From contig NW_014579355.1 of NCBI RefSeq assembly GCF_000485595.1, positions 10,671 to 32,050 of the forward strand: DNA of 21,380 bases, given 5' to 3'. Below, piece after piece: positions 1-8,376 of this stretch; position 1 is the first letter of the stretch; every line of letters starts with the position of its first letter. Origin of the DNA: Priapulus caudatus. Its lineage: Eukaryota > Priapulida > Priapulimorpha > Priapulimorphida > Priapulidae. The notes beneath the pieces are model-generated. The model did no database searches. It was not told the DNA's origin and worked only from the letters and a program-made list of their open reading frames with translations. Both the position numbers and the translations under genes were made by a program.

Positions 1-144
1 AAATCATTTGTACGTGCTTTGATTCGATTTCAACGATGGGAATGAACCAGCCTGCAATCAGGAATGCTGCAACACTGCCCGCTAGTGCAAACGTAGTGAG
101 AATTCCGTACTGGTTAGCGAAGGGCAGACTAAGTGGTTTAGGCT
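1..144 (-). CDS. Candidate terminal exon, small single-pass membrane protein, COX8-like (copy A, cut by window edge)
   Basis: Acceptor CCCCTGTAG with an upstream pyrimidine-rich tract and a TTAAT branch-like motif. After two bases of a split codon the frame reads PKPLSLPFANQYGILTTFAL, then AGSVAAFLIAGWFIPIVEIE and SKHVQMI to the edge. It shows one clear hydrophobic helix (GILTTFALAGSVAAFLIAGW) followed by an acidic/basic tail. The arrangement SLP...GI...FL.AGW...E resembles cytochrome c oxidase subunit 8 (HSLPxxxxLGI...FLLPAGWILSHLE); LPF..N.Y...GS recalls COX7C. Both are nuclear-encoded single-helix subunits of the mitochondrial inner membrane. The match is by eye and weak, and the pairing with the 578-629 exon is inferred. 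Confidence 0.35.
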
Positions 145-577
145 CTACAGGGGCATAAGATCGAGATTAATATTTTTACATTTTAGCTTCATAGTCTTCA
201 CGTGTTTAAATTCGGCTGCTGCGTTGATTGATTGAGAGCTATTTTTGAATAACATACGTCATCAGTGCGTGCTACAGATGCCAAGGCTTGCAATATTTAG
301 TCGTCTACACGACGAGGATTAGACAATTTGTCTCATCATTACCCAACTCTTACAATACGCTCTATAATAATTATTAGGTCTTACATAAAATAACAAATCT
401 TAAATAGAATTTATAAGTACTGTGAAATAACAATATTAGACACCAGGCCATTAAACTATATGTACTTTTGCCAGCCAGCTCCCGTGGTTAGTTTCTTTGA
501 TAATAACACTTGACAATGAATTAACAAATACTCCCGTACCTAGATCGTCTGCAGACTCATCATGTCGTCACGGTTAC

Positions 578-629
578 GGATCAATTTCAAAGCCATCAGA
601 CCACGCAGCGGCGAAACACGATCCATCAT
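578..629 (-). CDS. Candidate first exon of the COX8-like gene (copy A), presequence-like
   Basis: Starts ATGATGG (the second ATG has A at -3 and G at +4) and encodes MMDRVSPLRGLMALKLI, basic and amphipathic without acidic residues after D3, as in mitochondrial presequences; SPLRGL resembles TPLLLRGL of COX8. Splicing at C|GTAACC gives phase 1, which fits the 144 acceptor and yields ...LI-Q-PKPLSLPF. The donor is weak. A better donor, TAG|GTACGG at 540, would leave an in-frame TAG after this start, so the exon structure is uncertain and this could instead be 5' leader. Confidence 0.25.
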
Positions 630-689
630 AACACGATTGCGAAACAGTCGGACAGTAAAACGGTCGAGTTAAAAACCGAGAGATATAGA

Positions 690-728
<39 letters not shown>

Positions 729-735
729 GAGAGAG
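690..735. repeat. (CAGA)n microsatellite, copy A
   Basis: Tetranucleotide CAGA run ending in GAGAGA; the counterpart at 4587-4620 is shorter, so the repeat has changed length since duplication. Confidence 0.95.
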
Positions 736-799
736 TGATGCATACTTGGATAATTAACATCGATTACGCGCATGCATGCGTGTATTGGCGCGAGTACCC

Positions 800-1040
800 T
801 GGGTTAGAGACATCTAGGGCTAGTAGTGTGGCAACGACGATGACGCGGGGACGAATCACGGACAGGGACCCGCCGCCGACAACAGTGCCTCCGCGTCCCT
901 GACCAATCACGAGCGACGATGACGACGATGACGGCGACGGCTCCTGCTCCGGCACACGACGACGGCGATTCGCGGCCCAGCGCCCGCTCCCGCTCAGATG
1001 GACTCCGCGTTACGGCTGCCAGCCTGCAAGCACGAATACA
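800..1040 (-). promoter_or_regulatory. CpG-rich block with CCAAT box, putative promoter (copy A)
   Basis: GC- and CpG-rich island in otherwise AT-rich DNA. On the minus strand it contains GTGATTGGTCA (CCAAT at 903-907 on plus), an excellent NF-Y site. It lies upstream of the candidate COX8-like first exon, as expected for a housekeeping promoter. A good minus-strand splice acceptor, CGTGCTTGCAG at about 1023-1033, could mark a leader exon. Open frames of 60-110 codons here are probably by-products of GC content and (GTGA)n. Confidence 0.35.
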
Positions 1041-1051
1041 ATGAACCGCCG

Positions 1052-1091
1052 AGTGAGTGAGTGAGTGAGTGAGTGAGTGAGTGAGTGAGTG
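1052..1091. repeat. (GTGA)n microsatellite, copy A
   Basis: About ten GTGA/GAGT units. It produces spurious Leu-Thr-His-Ser repeats on the minus strand and many GTGAGT donor-like strings on the plus strand. The counterpart is 4947-4983. Confidence 0.95.
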
Positions 1092-1621
1092 CACGAGCGA
1101 GCCGCCCGAACAGCAATAACGAGAAAGTGACGACACTCGAATCCACGCTCTCCTCCGTCCGAAAACGAGCCGATGTCACATTAGATCAGAATCGGGAGTA
1201 AATACACGGACGTAGTATGAAACATTGAAGGTAGAGTTCTTTTCGTGTAAGCACCGTAGGACTCAAACGAAAACATTAACAATTAAACAATTCAAACATT
1301 CAACATCGAAATTTGTGCGCAAGCGCAAGTGATTGACGAAGCCAGAGTGTGTTGAGCAGGAGTAAACATCATGGATACGTTACTGCCGATAACAACATCA
1401 CTTACAAAAACAAATACAAGCCACTACCGCGTTAGTTAACATCGGGAGTACATAACGTACTGCTGATAGAAGCCAAAGATTTTGCGAAGAACAGAAACAG
1501 AAGTCTTAGCGATAAGTGCAGTGCATGCATGTGTATGTGCACATGTGCGTGCATGTGTAAATGCGTGTTTGTGTGCGTGAGTGCGTGCACTTTGTGTGTG
1601 CGTGACCCTCAAAATTACAGG

Positions 1622-1631
1622 TGACTCAGCA
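1622..1631 (-). promoter_or_regulatory. NF-E2/AP-1-type site (copy A)
   Basis: TGCTGAGTCA on the minus strand, a perfect match to the NF-E2/antioxidant-response core. It is conserved at 5514-5523. Binding is only inferred; a 10-bp match can arise by chance. Confidence 0.25.
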
Positions 1632-1761
1632 GAACAAAACTTCTTTAAAACTTAACAGAACACGGTAACACTGCTAACGACAACTAGACAAGCACTAGCA
1701 GCACAGAATGAAGCTTTCCAAACATTCATATAAAAACATTGCCTCAACGTCGTGCTGGCAA

Positions 1762-1774
1762 CGCCCCCTGGTGG
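1762..1774 (-). promoter_or_regulatory. CTCF-like motif (copy A)
   Basis: CCACCAGGGGGCG on the minus strand equals the core of the bilaterian CTCF consensus (CCACCAGGGGGCGC). It sits about 100 bp inside the right edge of the duplication. Confidence 0.35.
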
Positions 1775-3141
1775 TGCACGCGTGACTCTCGTGGAACCGG
1801 ATTCATCATACAGGTAAGCATTTCCACTCAGACACTGTTTAAACGCTCCTCTACAACACACACACACACACAATGTTGCCCCACGCACGTCACCGTGCAC
1901 ACATACACAAGAGACGTGTGTAACCTATCTACTGTGTATCTGTGCACAGAAGTGCATGTGCGCGTAGCAAACATTGTGCATCATGCAGAGAAACATTTCA
2001 GTAGTGTCAAATTAACAAGGCGATATGGAGTACATAAGCGATAAAAGCTTCTGTAGGGAACATATATTGCGATAATACATACATATATATATATAGCGAT
2101 ATTGACTATCATTTCATTACTGGAATGGCCCAACTTCCTGTGAATACGAGGGTGGGGAATGCATGCCCATCGACATAATTACAACGACCCCGAGAACTAT
2201 GACGACAACGCGATGCAGCAGACTGTGCAGTGTGCGTGTACGTGTGCGTGCACGTGAGCATTCGATCGTTCTCACCTGCAAGTTATACTAATACCTCACG
2301 CGTCCCACGCTAGCTAAAACACACGGAAGTTTGAATAACACATCTGCAAGAGAAAAAAACGACAGGCGCGGATACATCAGCCACCAGCCACCTGCCACCG
2401 AAGCCACCACCGCCACCAGTCAGCAACAGCGACACAACCCGTGTTAGTGAAAAATGCGACCAACACCGGAAAAACATGCTTGCGGCTTGTTTTTATTGTA
2501 ATAATATTGCAGCCAATATAATATTGGCGTCATATTGTAGATATAATATTTATCTCTATATTTGCATATAGAGTATAGATGTGCACTACTAGTATATATA
2601 TATATATGTTCATAGTAAGATAGCTATCCTAGTCATAGTTCAGATAGCTGTGTGAGAATATCATGGATGGGACAGATTAGCTGTTATCGCAGACGTAGGT
2701 AAAGATTATTGGTGTTCATATACGCAGTTGTGGATTGTAAATATTGTACCATTTTTTATCGCATAATTCACGCTTTTAAAGATGGCGTGCGATCAAGTAT
2801 GCGGGTATTTTTGTAAATACAGTAAATACTTTTTTTATTGTAGGAGCGTAGTGTGTTGTCACTGCTAAATTTACCTAGATAGGCCAAGCCAAACATCTCT
2901 GTGGAATAGAATTAGTGATGCTTGTATACGTAGATTTGCAAAGTATTAAGGGTTAATTTGATTGATTTTATAGGTGTCCAGTTGCCACCAAAAATTATCA
3001 CTCTTTCTAAGGGTGAGACGTCTAATCTATTAGTCTTGTCTTTTATAGTCATAAATAGTTTACACATTAACTATGATTTATATACAATCTTAAGCAAACC
3101 AAATCATTGCCGTCTTTCTATTGAATTTTTCCAATATGTCA

Positions 3142-3178
3142 TTTTGTTTGTTTGTTTGTTTGTATGTTTGTTTGTTTG
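3142..3178. repeat. (TTTG)n microsatellite
   Basis: TTTG units with one TATG interruption. They give a run of Phe-Val-Cys-Leu codons in a spurious open frame. Confidence 0.93.
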
Positions 3179-3430
3179 CAAATTGCATTGTACCAGGACA
3201 AGTCACGATGTAAGTAAACTAATAAACGAGCGTGACTCCGAAAACAAATTCTTTTATTTTTGCACTTTTGATTCTGCAGTATACACGATGATTACATCTC
3301 TATGCCCGAACTTGCAAAATTAAAAAGTGGGGGCATCGCACTGCACGCCTGCCATTCTCCCCCAGCTATCCATCGCAACAAGTTACGGAGAGTGGAGAGA
3401 AATTCTGTCGCGACTGCCGCGCCGTTCCCG

Positions 3431-3505
3431 GGTGTTCAACCACAACGAATGTCAGGATGTTCACTGACAACAAATGGCCAGATGTTCACTGACAAGGAAT
3501 GCCGG
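3431..3505. repeat. 25-bp tandem repeat, about 3 copies
   Basis: Two exact GATGTTCACTGACAA strings at 3456-3470 and 3481-3495, preceded by a diverged unit beginning at 3431 (GTGTTCAACCACAA). Confidence 0.75.
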
Positions 3506-3668
3506 GGGATGTGTTCATCTGCCCACTTCGTACCTCCCAGCACACACAGTCACACACATATCCGACAATACACCCAAGCACCCTAACATCGACAAATCTG
3601 CTTCCCCACCCCTCGCACCGCGTCCGATGCAGATTTTTCACACTTTCCAAACCAAACACCCAGCACGC

Positions 3669-3683
3669 CGCTGCTGCTGCTGC
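3669..3683. repeat. (CTG)n run
   Basis: Five to six CTG/GCT triplets within a GC-rich patch; no supporting coding context. Confidence 0.8.
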
Positions 3684-3893
3684 GGCAATAGAACGCAGCG
3701 CACGTAAAATTACATGTACAATTAACACGTCAATTACCAAATCTCACCCGAACAAACAAAATCGTCATTGCGGGGTATCGTTAGGGTTCGGTCGGCGACC
3801 GCCATAATTAAAGTAACGTTACATAATTGAATGTACGACTCCGATGAAATTAACGCTCATCGTTAGTTTTAACTCTTCCCCCTCCAAAAAAAC

Positions 3894-4045
3894 TTATACA
3901 AAAATCATTTGTACATGCTTCCATTCCATTTCAACGATGGGAATGAACCAGCATGCAATCAGGAATGCTGCAACACGGCCCGCTAGTGCAAACGTAGTGA
4001 GAATTCCGTACTGGTTAGCGAAGGGCAGACTAAGTGGTTTAGGCT
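3894..4045 (-). pseudogene. Candidate terminal exon of COX8-like protein (copy B), probably degraded
   Basis: Same exon as at 1-144, complete here: 49 codons after the split codon and a TAA at 3894-3896. Against copy A it has Ser to Arg inside the hydrophobic helix (AGRVAAF), Gly to Cys before the Trp (IACWF), Ile to Met and Ser to Trp in the tail. Nearly all base differences change an amino acid, and the Arg falls in the membrane span, so this copy looks released from constraint. It could also be that neither copy is coding. Confidence 0.35.
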
Positions 4046-4474
4046 CTACAGGGTCATAAGATCGAGATTTATATTTTTACATTTTAGCTTCATAGTCTTC
4101 ACATGTTTAAATTCGGCTGCTGCGTTGATTGATCGAGAGCTATTTCTGAATAACATACGCCATCAGCACGCGCTACGGATGCCAAGGCTTGCAATATTTA
4201 GTTGTCTACGCAACGAGGATTAGACAATTCGTCTCATCATTACCCAACTCTTACAATACGCTCTATAATATTAGGTCTTACATAAAATAACAAATCTTAA
4301 ATAGAATTCCTAAGTACTGTGAAATAACAATATTAGACACCAGGCCATTAAACTATATGTATTTTTGCCAGCCAGCTCCCGTGGTTAGTTTGTTTGATAA
4401 TAACACCTGACAATGAATTAACGAATACTCCCGTACCTAGATCGTCTGCAGCCTCATCATGTCGCCACGGTTAC

Positions 4475-4526
4475 GGATCAATCCCAAAGCCTTCAGACTA
4501 CGCAGCGGCGAAACACGATCCATCAT
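4475..4526 (-). pseudogene. Candidate first exon of COX8-like gene (copy B)
   Basis: Encodes MMDRVSPLRSLKALGLI with the same start context and the same weak C|GTAACC donor as copy A. Gly to Ser, Met to Lys and Lys to Gly relative to copy A; each base change alters the protein. That is expected for a fast-evolving presequence or for a non-functional copy. Confidence 0.22.
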
Positions 4527-4586
4527 AACACGATTGCGAAACAGTCAAACAGTAAAACGGTTGAGTTAAAAACCGAGAGATATAGA

Positions 4587-4620
4587 AGACAGACAGACAG
4601 ACAGACAGACAGAGAGAGAG
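4587..4620. repeat. (CAGA)n microsatellite, copy B
   Basis: Shorter allele of the run at 690-735. Confidence 0.95.
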
Positions 4621-4694
4621 TGATGCATACTTGGATAATTAACATCGATTACGCGCATGCATGCGTGTATTGGCGCGAGTACCCTGGGTTAGAG

Positions 4695-4935
4695 ACATCT
4701 AGGGCTAGTAGTGTGGCAACGACGATGACGCGGGGACGAATCACGGACAGGGACCCGCCGCTGACAACAGTGCCTCCGCGTCCCTGACCAATCACGAGCG
4801 ACGATGACGACGATGTCGGCGACCAGGGGGCGACGGCTCCTACTCCGGCACACGACGACGCCGATTCGCGGCCCAGCGCCCGCTCCCGCTCAGATGGACT
4901 CCGCGTTACGGCTGCCAGCCTGCAAGCACGAATAT
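4695..4935 (-). promoter_or_regulatory. CpG-rich block with CCAAT box, putative promoter (copy B)
   Basis: Counterpart of the copy A block, with the CCAAT at 4788-4792. It differs by an insertion giving GACCAGGGGGCG at 4821-4832. The 140-codon open frame on the minus strand across this block reads through the (GTGA)n repeat and changes frame relative to copy A, which argues against it being protein-coding. Confidence 0.33.
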
Positions 4936-4946
4936 AACGAACCGCC

Positions 4947-4983
4947 GAGTGAGTGAGTGAGTGAGTGAGTGAGTGAGTGAGTG
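4947..4983. repeat. (GTGA)n microsatellite, copy B
   Basis: Slightly shorter version of the 1052-1091 array. Confidence 0.95.
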
Positions 4984-5513
4984 CACGAGCGAGCTGCCCG
5001 AACAGCAATAACGAGAAAGTGACGACACTCGAATCCACGCTCTCCTCCGTCCGAAAACGAGCCGATGTCACATTAGATCAGAATCGGGAGTAAATACACG
5101 GACGTAGTATGAAACATTGAAGGTAGAGTTTTTTTCGTGTAAGCACCGTAGGACTCAAACGAAAACATTAACAATTAAACAATTCAAACATTCAACATCG
5201 AAAATTGTGCGCAAGCGCAAGTGATTGGCGAAGCCAGAGTGTGTTGAGCAGGAGTAAACATCATGGGTACGTTACTGCCGATAACAACATCACTTACAAA
5301 AACAAATACAAGCCACTACCGCGTTAGTTAACATCGGGAGTACATAACGTACTGCTGATAGAAGCCAAAGATTTTGCGAAGAACAGAAACAGAAGTCTTA
5401 GCGATAAGTGCAGTGCATGCATGTGTATGTGCACATGTGCGTGCATGTGTAAATGCGTGTTTGTGTGCGTGAGTGCGTGCATTTTGTGTGTGCGTGACCC
5501 TCAAAATTACAGG

Positions 5514-5523
5514 TGACTCAGCA
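5514..5523 (-). promoter_or_regulatory. NF-E2/AP-1-type site (copy B)
   Basis: Same TGCTGAGTCA as in copy A. Confidence 0.25.
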
Positions 5524-5653
5524 GAACAAAACTTCTTTAAAACTTAACAGAACACGGTAACACTGCTAACGACAACTAGACAAGCACTAGCAGCACAGAA
5601 TGAAGCTTTCCAAACATTCATATAAAAACATTGCCTCAACGTCGTGCTGGCAA

Positions 5654-5666
5654 CGCCCCCTGGTGG
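5654..5666 (-). promoter_or_regulatory. CTCF-like motif (copy B)
   Basis: Identical CCACCAGGGGGCG at the matching place in copy B. A further partial match, GACCAGGGGGCG, occurs on the plus strand at 4821-4832 in this copy only. Confidence 0.35.
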
Positions 5667-5780
5667 TGCACGCGTGACTCTCATGGGACCGGATTCATCA
5701 TACAGGTAAGCATTTCCACTCAGACACTGTTTAAACGCTCCTCTACAACACACACACACACACAATTGCTATCGGGTGTT

Positions 5781-5850
5781 GTCGTGTAGACGCTACATAA
5801 TCGCTAACTCAAGTTAGCTTAACTCGAGTTAAGGTTCGTCGTGTAGACGA
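5781..5850. repeat. Palindrome cluster between direct repeats
   Basis: GCTAACTCAAGTTAGC (5803-5818, 7-bp arms, 2-bp loop) is directly followed by the perfect 14-bp palindrome TTAACTCGAGTTAA (5819-5832). GTCGTGTAGACG occurs on either side at 5781-5792 and 5838-5849. The extended right repeat CGTCGTGTAGACGA (5837-5850) is the exact reverse complement of 301-314 in copy A. It looks like the end of a small transposon or a hairpin-forming junction. Confidence 0.7.
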
Positions 5851-5864
5851 GGCACAGTGTAGAT

Positions 5865-6063
5865 AGGGTCCCTATATACAAAGGGATATAAGGTAATTAA
5901 GGGATTTAATATATAAGGATGTAAGTGTAGTCACATCGCACAAAGAGACACAAAACCACGCGCGTGTGCTTTCTCTCGCGACCAGAACCTGTAACATCAA
6001 TGCAGCCGCAACAAGATGCGCGACGCTGTGTCTAGATAGACTTAGGGTCCCTATATACAAAGG
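5865..6063. repeat. 20-bp exact direct repeat pair, about 180 bp apart
   Basis: AGGGTCCCTATATACAAAGG at 5865-5884 recurs at 6044-6063, each followed by similar GGATATAAGG / GGAATAAAGGG sequence. The bases between hold no gene that I recognise; the minus-strand frame of 62 codons there is unsupported. Confidence 0.8.
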
Positions 6064-6078
6064 AATAAAGGGATATGC

Positions 6079-6540
6079 GAGTGGTTTAATTAATTAGCAA
6101 GTATCTACGCGCGGTATCGCACATAGGCTAATATACGCACGGCTATGGGCGGTAAGAAAGTGTACAATTAAACTATCATAATATTATTATGGCGCGAACG
6201 ATTTGAGTTACGTTTCTAAAAATCTAGATATATATAAACACGTGTTATCTATGATCTCTGTGATTCTTGAGTTTATTGAAGCGTGAGTGGTTTCATTAAT
6301 TAGCAAGTATCTACGCGCGGTATCGCACAGGCTAATTTACGCACGGCTATGGGCAGTAAGAAAGTGTATAATTAAACTATCATATGGCGCGAACGATTTG
6401 AGTAACATTTCTAGAAATCTAGATACATACAAACACATGTGTTATCTATGATCTCTGTGATTCTTGAGTTTATTGAAGCGCGAGTGGTTTAATTAATTAT
6501 AGCAAGTATCTACGCGCGGTATCGCACAGGCTAATATAAT
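6079..6540. repeat. About 200-bp tandem repeat, two full copies and a partial third
   Basis: Units start at 6079, 6285 and 6482 with GAGTGGTTT(A/C)AT and share AGCAAGTATCTACGCGCGGT and ATGATCTCTGTGATTCTTGA. They differ by small indels (for example near ATTATTATGG). The third unit stops near 6540. The units are AT-rich and non-coding in all frames inspected, and look like a short satellite or internal repeats of a mobile element. Confidence 0.85.
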
Positions 6541-6552
6541 AATTTTGAGCTC

Positions 6553-7185
6553 GCCCTAAAATTCCTAAACAAACTTAAAATGTATGCAATTCCTAAAAAA
6601 GGGCTAAAATTTTATTCAAGTTGCTAAAAAAATAATTTAACAGATATGTTTGGAGTTTTTGGTGATGAGATGATGAACTTTTGGTTTGTAATTATGTCTA
6701 ATGCAGGGTCTCCAACCATTCTTCATTCTGCGGAATCATTACGATTTCTAGGCTTAATTTTGCATTCTGCAGCGCCAAGGTTATATTCCTCATTTCAGTT
6801 GCACTGTACAAAATTTGCACTGATTGTTCGCATTGTTCGCGTGGACACATTGATTTTTTTCAGGCATTTTGTATCTGGCATGTCTACCGTAAATGGAACA
6901 GCCTAGTCAGACAGGCGCTGTCTGCAAGGTGTCGCGTAGTTTGTCTGCTAATCAGACAAGGGTTGTAGGGTTGAGTTTAGGGTTGAGATAGTGTTATCAG
7001 ACATGAGAATATGGCCCACAGTATGCCTCAGATTGCAGGAAAATGGCTTAAATATTTCTAAATTTTCCACATGGAACTGTATCTGTAAGTTGACACGTTG
7101 ATGTTTATGAAAGGTAAGTGACTTATTTTATCCCTAAAATGTTTCGATTCATCCCTAAAAATTCCTAAAATAGCCCTAAAAAAAC
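6553..7185. mobile_element. Possible degraded element bounded by CCCTAAAATT-type motifs
   Basis: CCCTAAAATTCCTAAA at the left and CCCTAAAAATTCCTAAAA plus GCCCTAAAA at the right flank about 600 bp. Inside are short unassigned frames: an 86-codon frame on plus at 6646-6906 and a shorter one on minus across about 6710-6860. None resembles a known transposase to me. The whole interval 5765-7185 is enclosed by two copies of the AACGCTCCTCTACAACACAC string. Calling it mobile DNA is inference from repeat structure. Confidence 0.3.
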
Positions 7186-7230
7186 AACGCTCCTCTACAA
7201 CACACACACACACACACACACACACAAGCA
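7186..7230. repeat. Third copy of the AACGCTCCTCTAC...(CA)n junction
   Basis: AACGCTCCTCTACAACACAC followed by (CA)n repeats the string found at the right ends of both duplication copies (starting at 1842 and 5734). Downstream sequence differs from both. Confidence 0.85.
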
Positions 7231-7447
7231 CACACGTGCACACGCAGACGCAGAAAGTGCCGTACGATCGCTAGCAGATGACGCAGCACATCAGAAAAAA
7301 AGACTCCACTTCCGCACAGTCAAGCAAGAGGAGCGAGAAAGCCGTACGAGCGCCCCTGCCCCCGACATGTTCCCCCCTCTCAAAGCACCGGCTACTCCTA
7401 CACATAGAACCAGAACACCAGTGACGAGTTGGTCACCTCCGAAATAG
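7205..7447 (+). other. Unassigned open frame, possible exon
   Basis: A frame open from inside the (CA)n run to TAG at 7445-7447, without an early ATG (first at 7367). From about 7259 the translation is mixed and protein-like: VRSLADDAAHQKKRLHFR, then EERESRTSAPAPDMFPPLK and a Thr-Pro/Ser-Pro-rich end (TPTHRTRTPVTSWSPPK). CACGCAG strings at 7241-7252 could act as acceptors. No family recognised; it may be chance in a GC-rich patch. Confidence 0.15.
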
Positions 7448-8376
7448 AAGCAGCAAGCCAGCGTCCACCGCAAAGGAGGTCAGCATATAGGACGCAGCAG
7501 CGCAGTGGCCGAATTACCTTACGACTTACCCGGACGATTATTTTGAGCTTTTCCAAATTTTACGAAGGGGGTTACTACTTTTATGTGCCGGCTTTTCCTA
7601 CACGATTATTTAATAGAGAGAAAAGAGAAAGAAAGACAGAACATGGGTAAAATGTTAGTGACATGCAGAGACTAGTCACACTAACTGTGAGTGTTCAATT
7701 CGGACTAATAACGCTACAAGGAAAAGGGTAGCAAATAGAACGTTTAAAAATTAAAATTAAAACATGATCAAAATTAAGATATTTTGATTCAAATATATAT
7801 ATAACCAAGAGCTAATTACACCTCTTGATATTAGCTCTCGTATTATTAGCTCTTGATATAACCATAATTACAAATAATTTTACGTTTCTAAATTAAACTA
7901 ATTTTAATCGGATATTTAGCCACATGCAAAGCTATTTGCCAGCATCTTTAATAGCCATGCTCAGTTGCTCACATGTCATACATGCAGAACAACATGTTTG
8001 CAACGAAAATATATCGTGTAAAATATCGTGAATCCTTCTACACAGTACCTTGTATTAGTTAGAGAGAATCTAATCAGGAGAATACGACCATGCAATATAA
8101 ACAGCTATTCCATTAACACGAGAGATGGTCATGCACTCCAGTAAAAGATCACACAACTTCTACGGTTAACGAAGCATCGTTACACCCCGTGTCATCCACC
8201 CACTATACTCTCTTCAATTAAGACAGTTTCTCTCTCCTCTCCCTCCTTCTCCTCCTCCTCCTCCCCTCGTCACTCTACTGGCTACGTATGCACACGTCTA
8301 CCTGTACCACTAATTATTTACTACCTATTTACTGTAACCTCTAGCCATTACTGGTTCCGTAGGACACCCGACCCGT
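7448..8376. other. Non-coding stretch, no gene recognised
   Basis: AT-rich. It contains an 11-bp perfect inverted repeat CAAGAGCTAAT (7806-7816) / ATTAGCTCTTG (7845-7855) and a pyrimidine tract at about 8226-8273. The 73-codon plus frame at 7429-7650 has no recognisable feature. Confidence 0.6.

Larger units (their letters stand above)
1..1872. repeat. Direct segmental duplication, copy A (left end outside window)
   Basis: The whole segment recurs at about 3898-5764 in the same orientation. Differences are single-base substitutions, a few small indels and different lengths of (CAGA)n, (GTGA)n and other simple repeats. Similarity ends in a (CA)n run at 1856-1872, after which the flanks are unrelated. 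The unit carries the candidate small membrane-protein gene, a CpG-rich block and conserved candidate transcription-factor sites. With an offset of about 3.9 kb, a tandem duplication of a larger block with later loss or insertion is one explanation; two insertions of a mobile element is another. Confidence 0.95.
1873..3893. other. Spacer between duplication copies, no gene recognised
   Basis: AT-rich sequence with CA-rich stretches, short (TA)n near 2085 and 2595, a CCACC-rich patch near 2380-2420, a (TTTG)n run and a short 25-bp repeat. Open frames up to about 120 codons are present but show no recognisable domain, codon pattern or flanking splice signals that I trust. Confidence 0.6.
3898..5764. 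repeat. Direct segmental duplication, copy B
   Basis: Counterpart of 1-1872. The left edge lies at or before 3898, since copy A begins at the window edge. The right edge is again a (CA)n run (5748-5764), after which the sequence changes to a palindromic cluster. Copy B has shorter (CAGA)n and (GTGA)n runs and a small insertion at 4820-4832 creating GACCAGGGGGCG. Confidence 0.95.

Noticed and set aside
1000-1056. Plus-strand mini-exon MDSALRLPACKHEYNEPP ending at a GTGAGT donor in both copies
   Set aside because: The donor arises from (GTGA)n. Two synonymous differences between copies are suggestive but too few, and no downstream exon was found.
4649-5071. 140-codon minus-strand frame with Leu-Thr-His-Ser repeats (and the broken counterpart in copy A)
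   Set aside because: Crosses the (GTGA)n microsatellite, and the reading frame differs between the two duplicated copies, as expected for non-coding DNA.
8200-8275. Minus-strand Glu-rich frame (EEEEKEGEERETVLIEES) as the missing terminal kinectin exon
   Set aside because: A purine tract, not a pyrimidine tract, precedes it in the sense strand and no acceptable AG acceptor is in phase; it is a low-complexity artefact.
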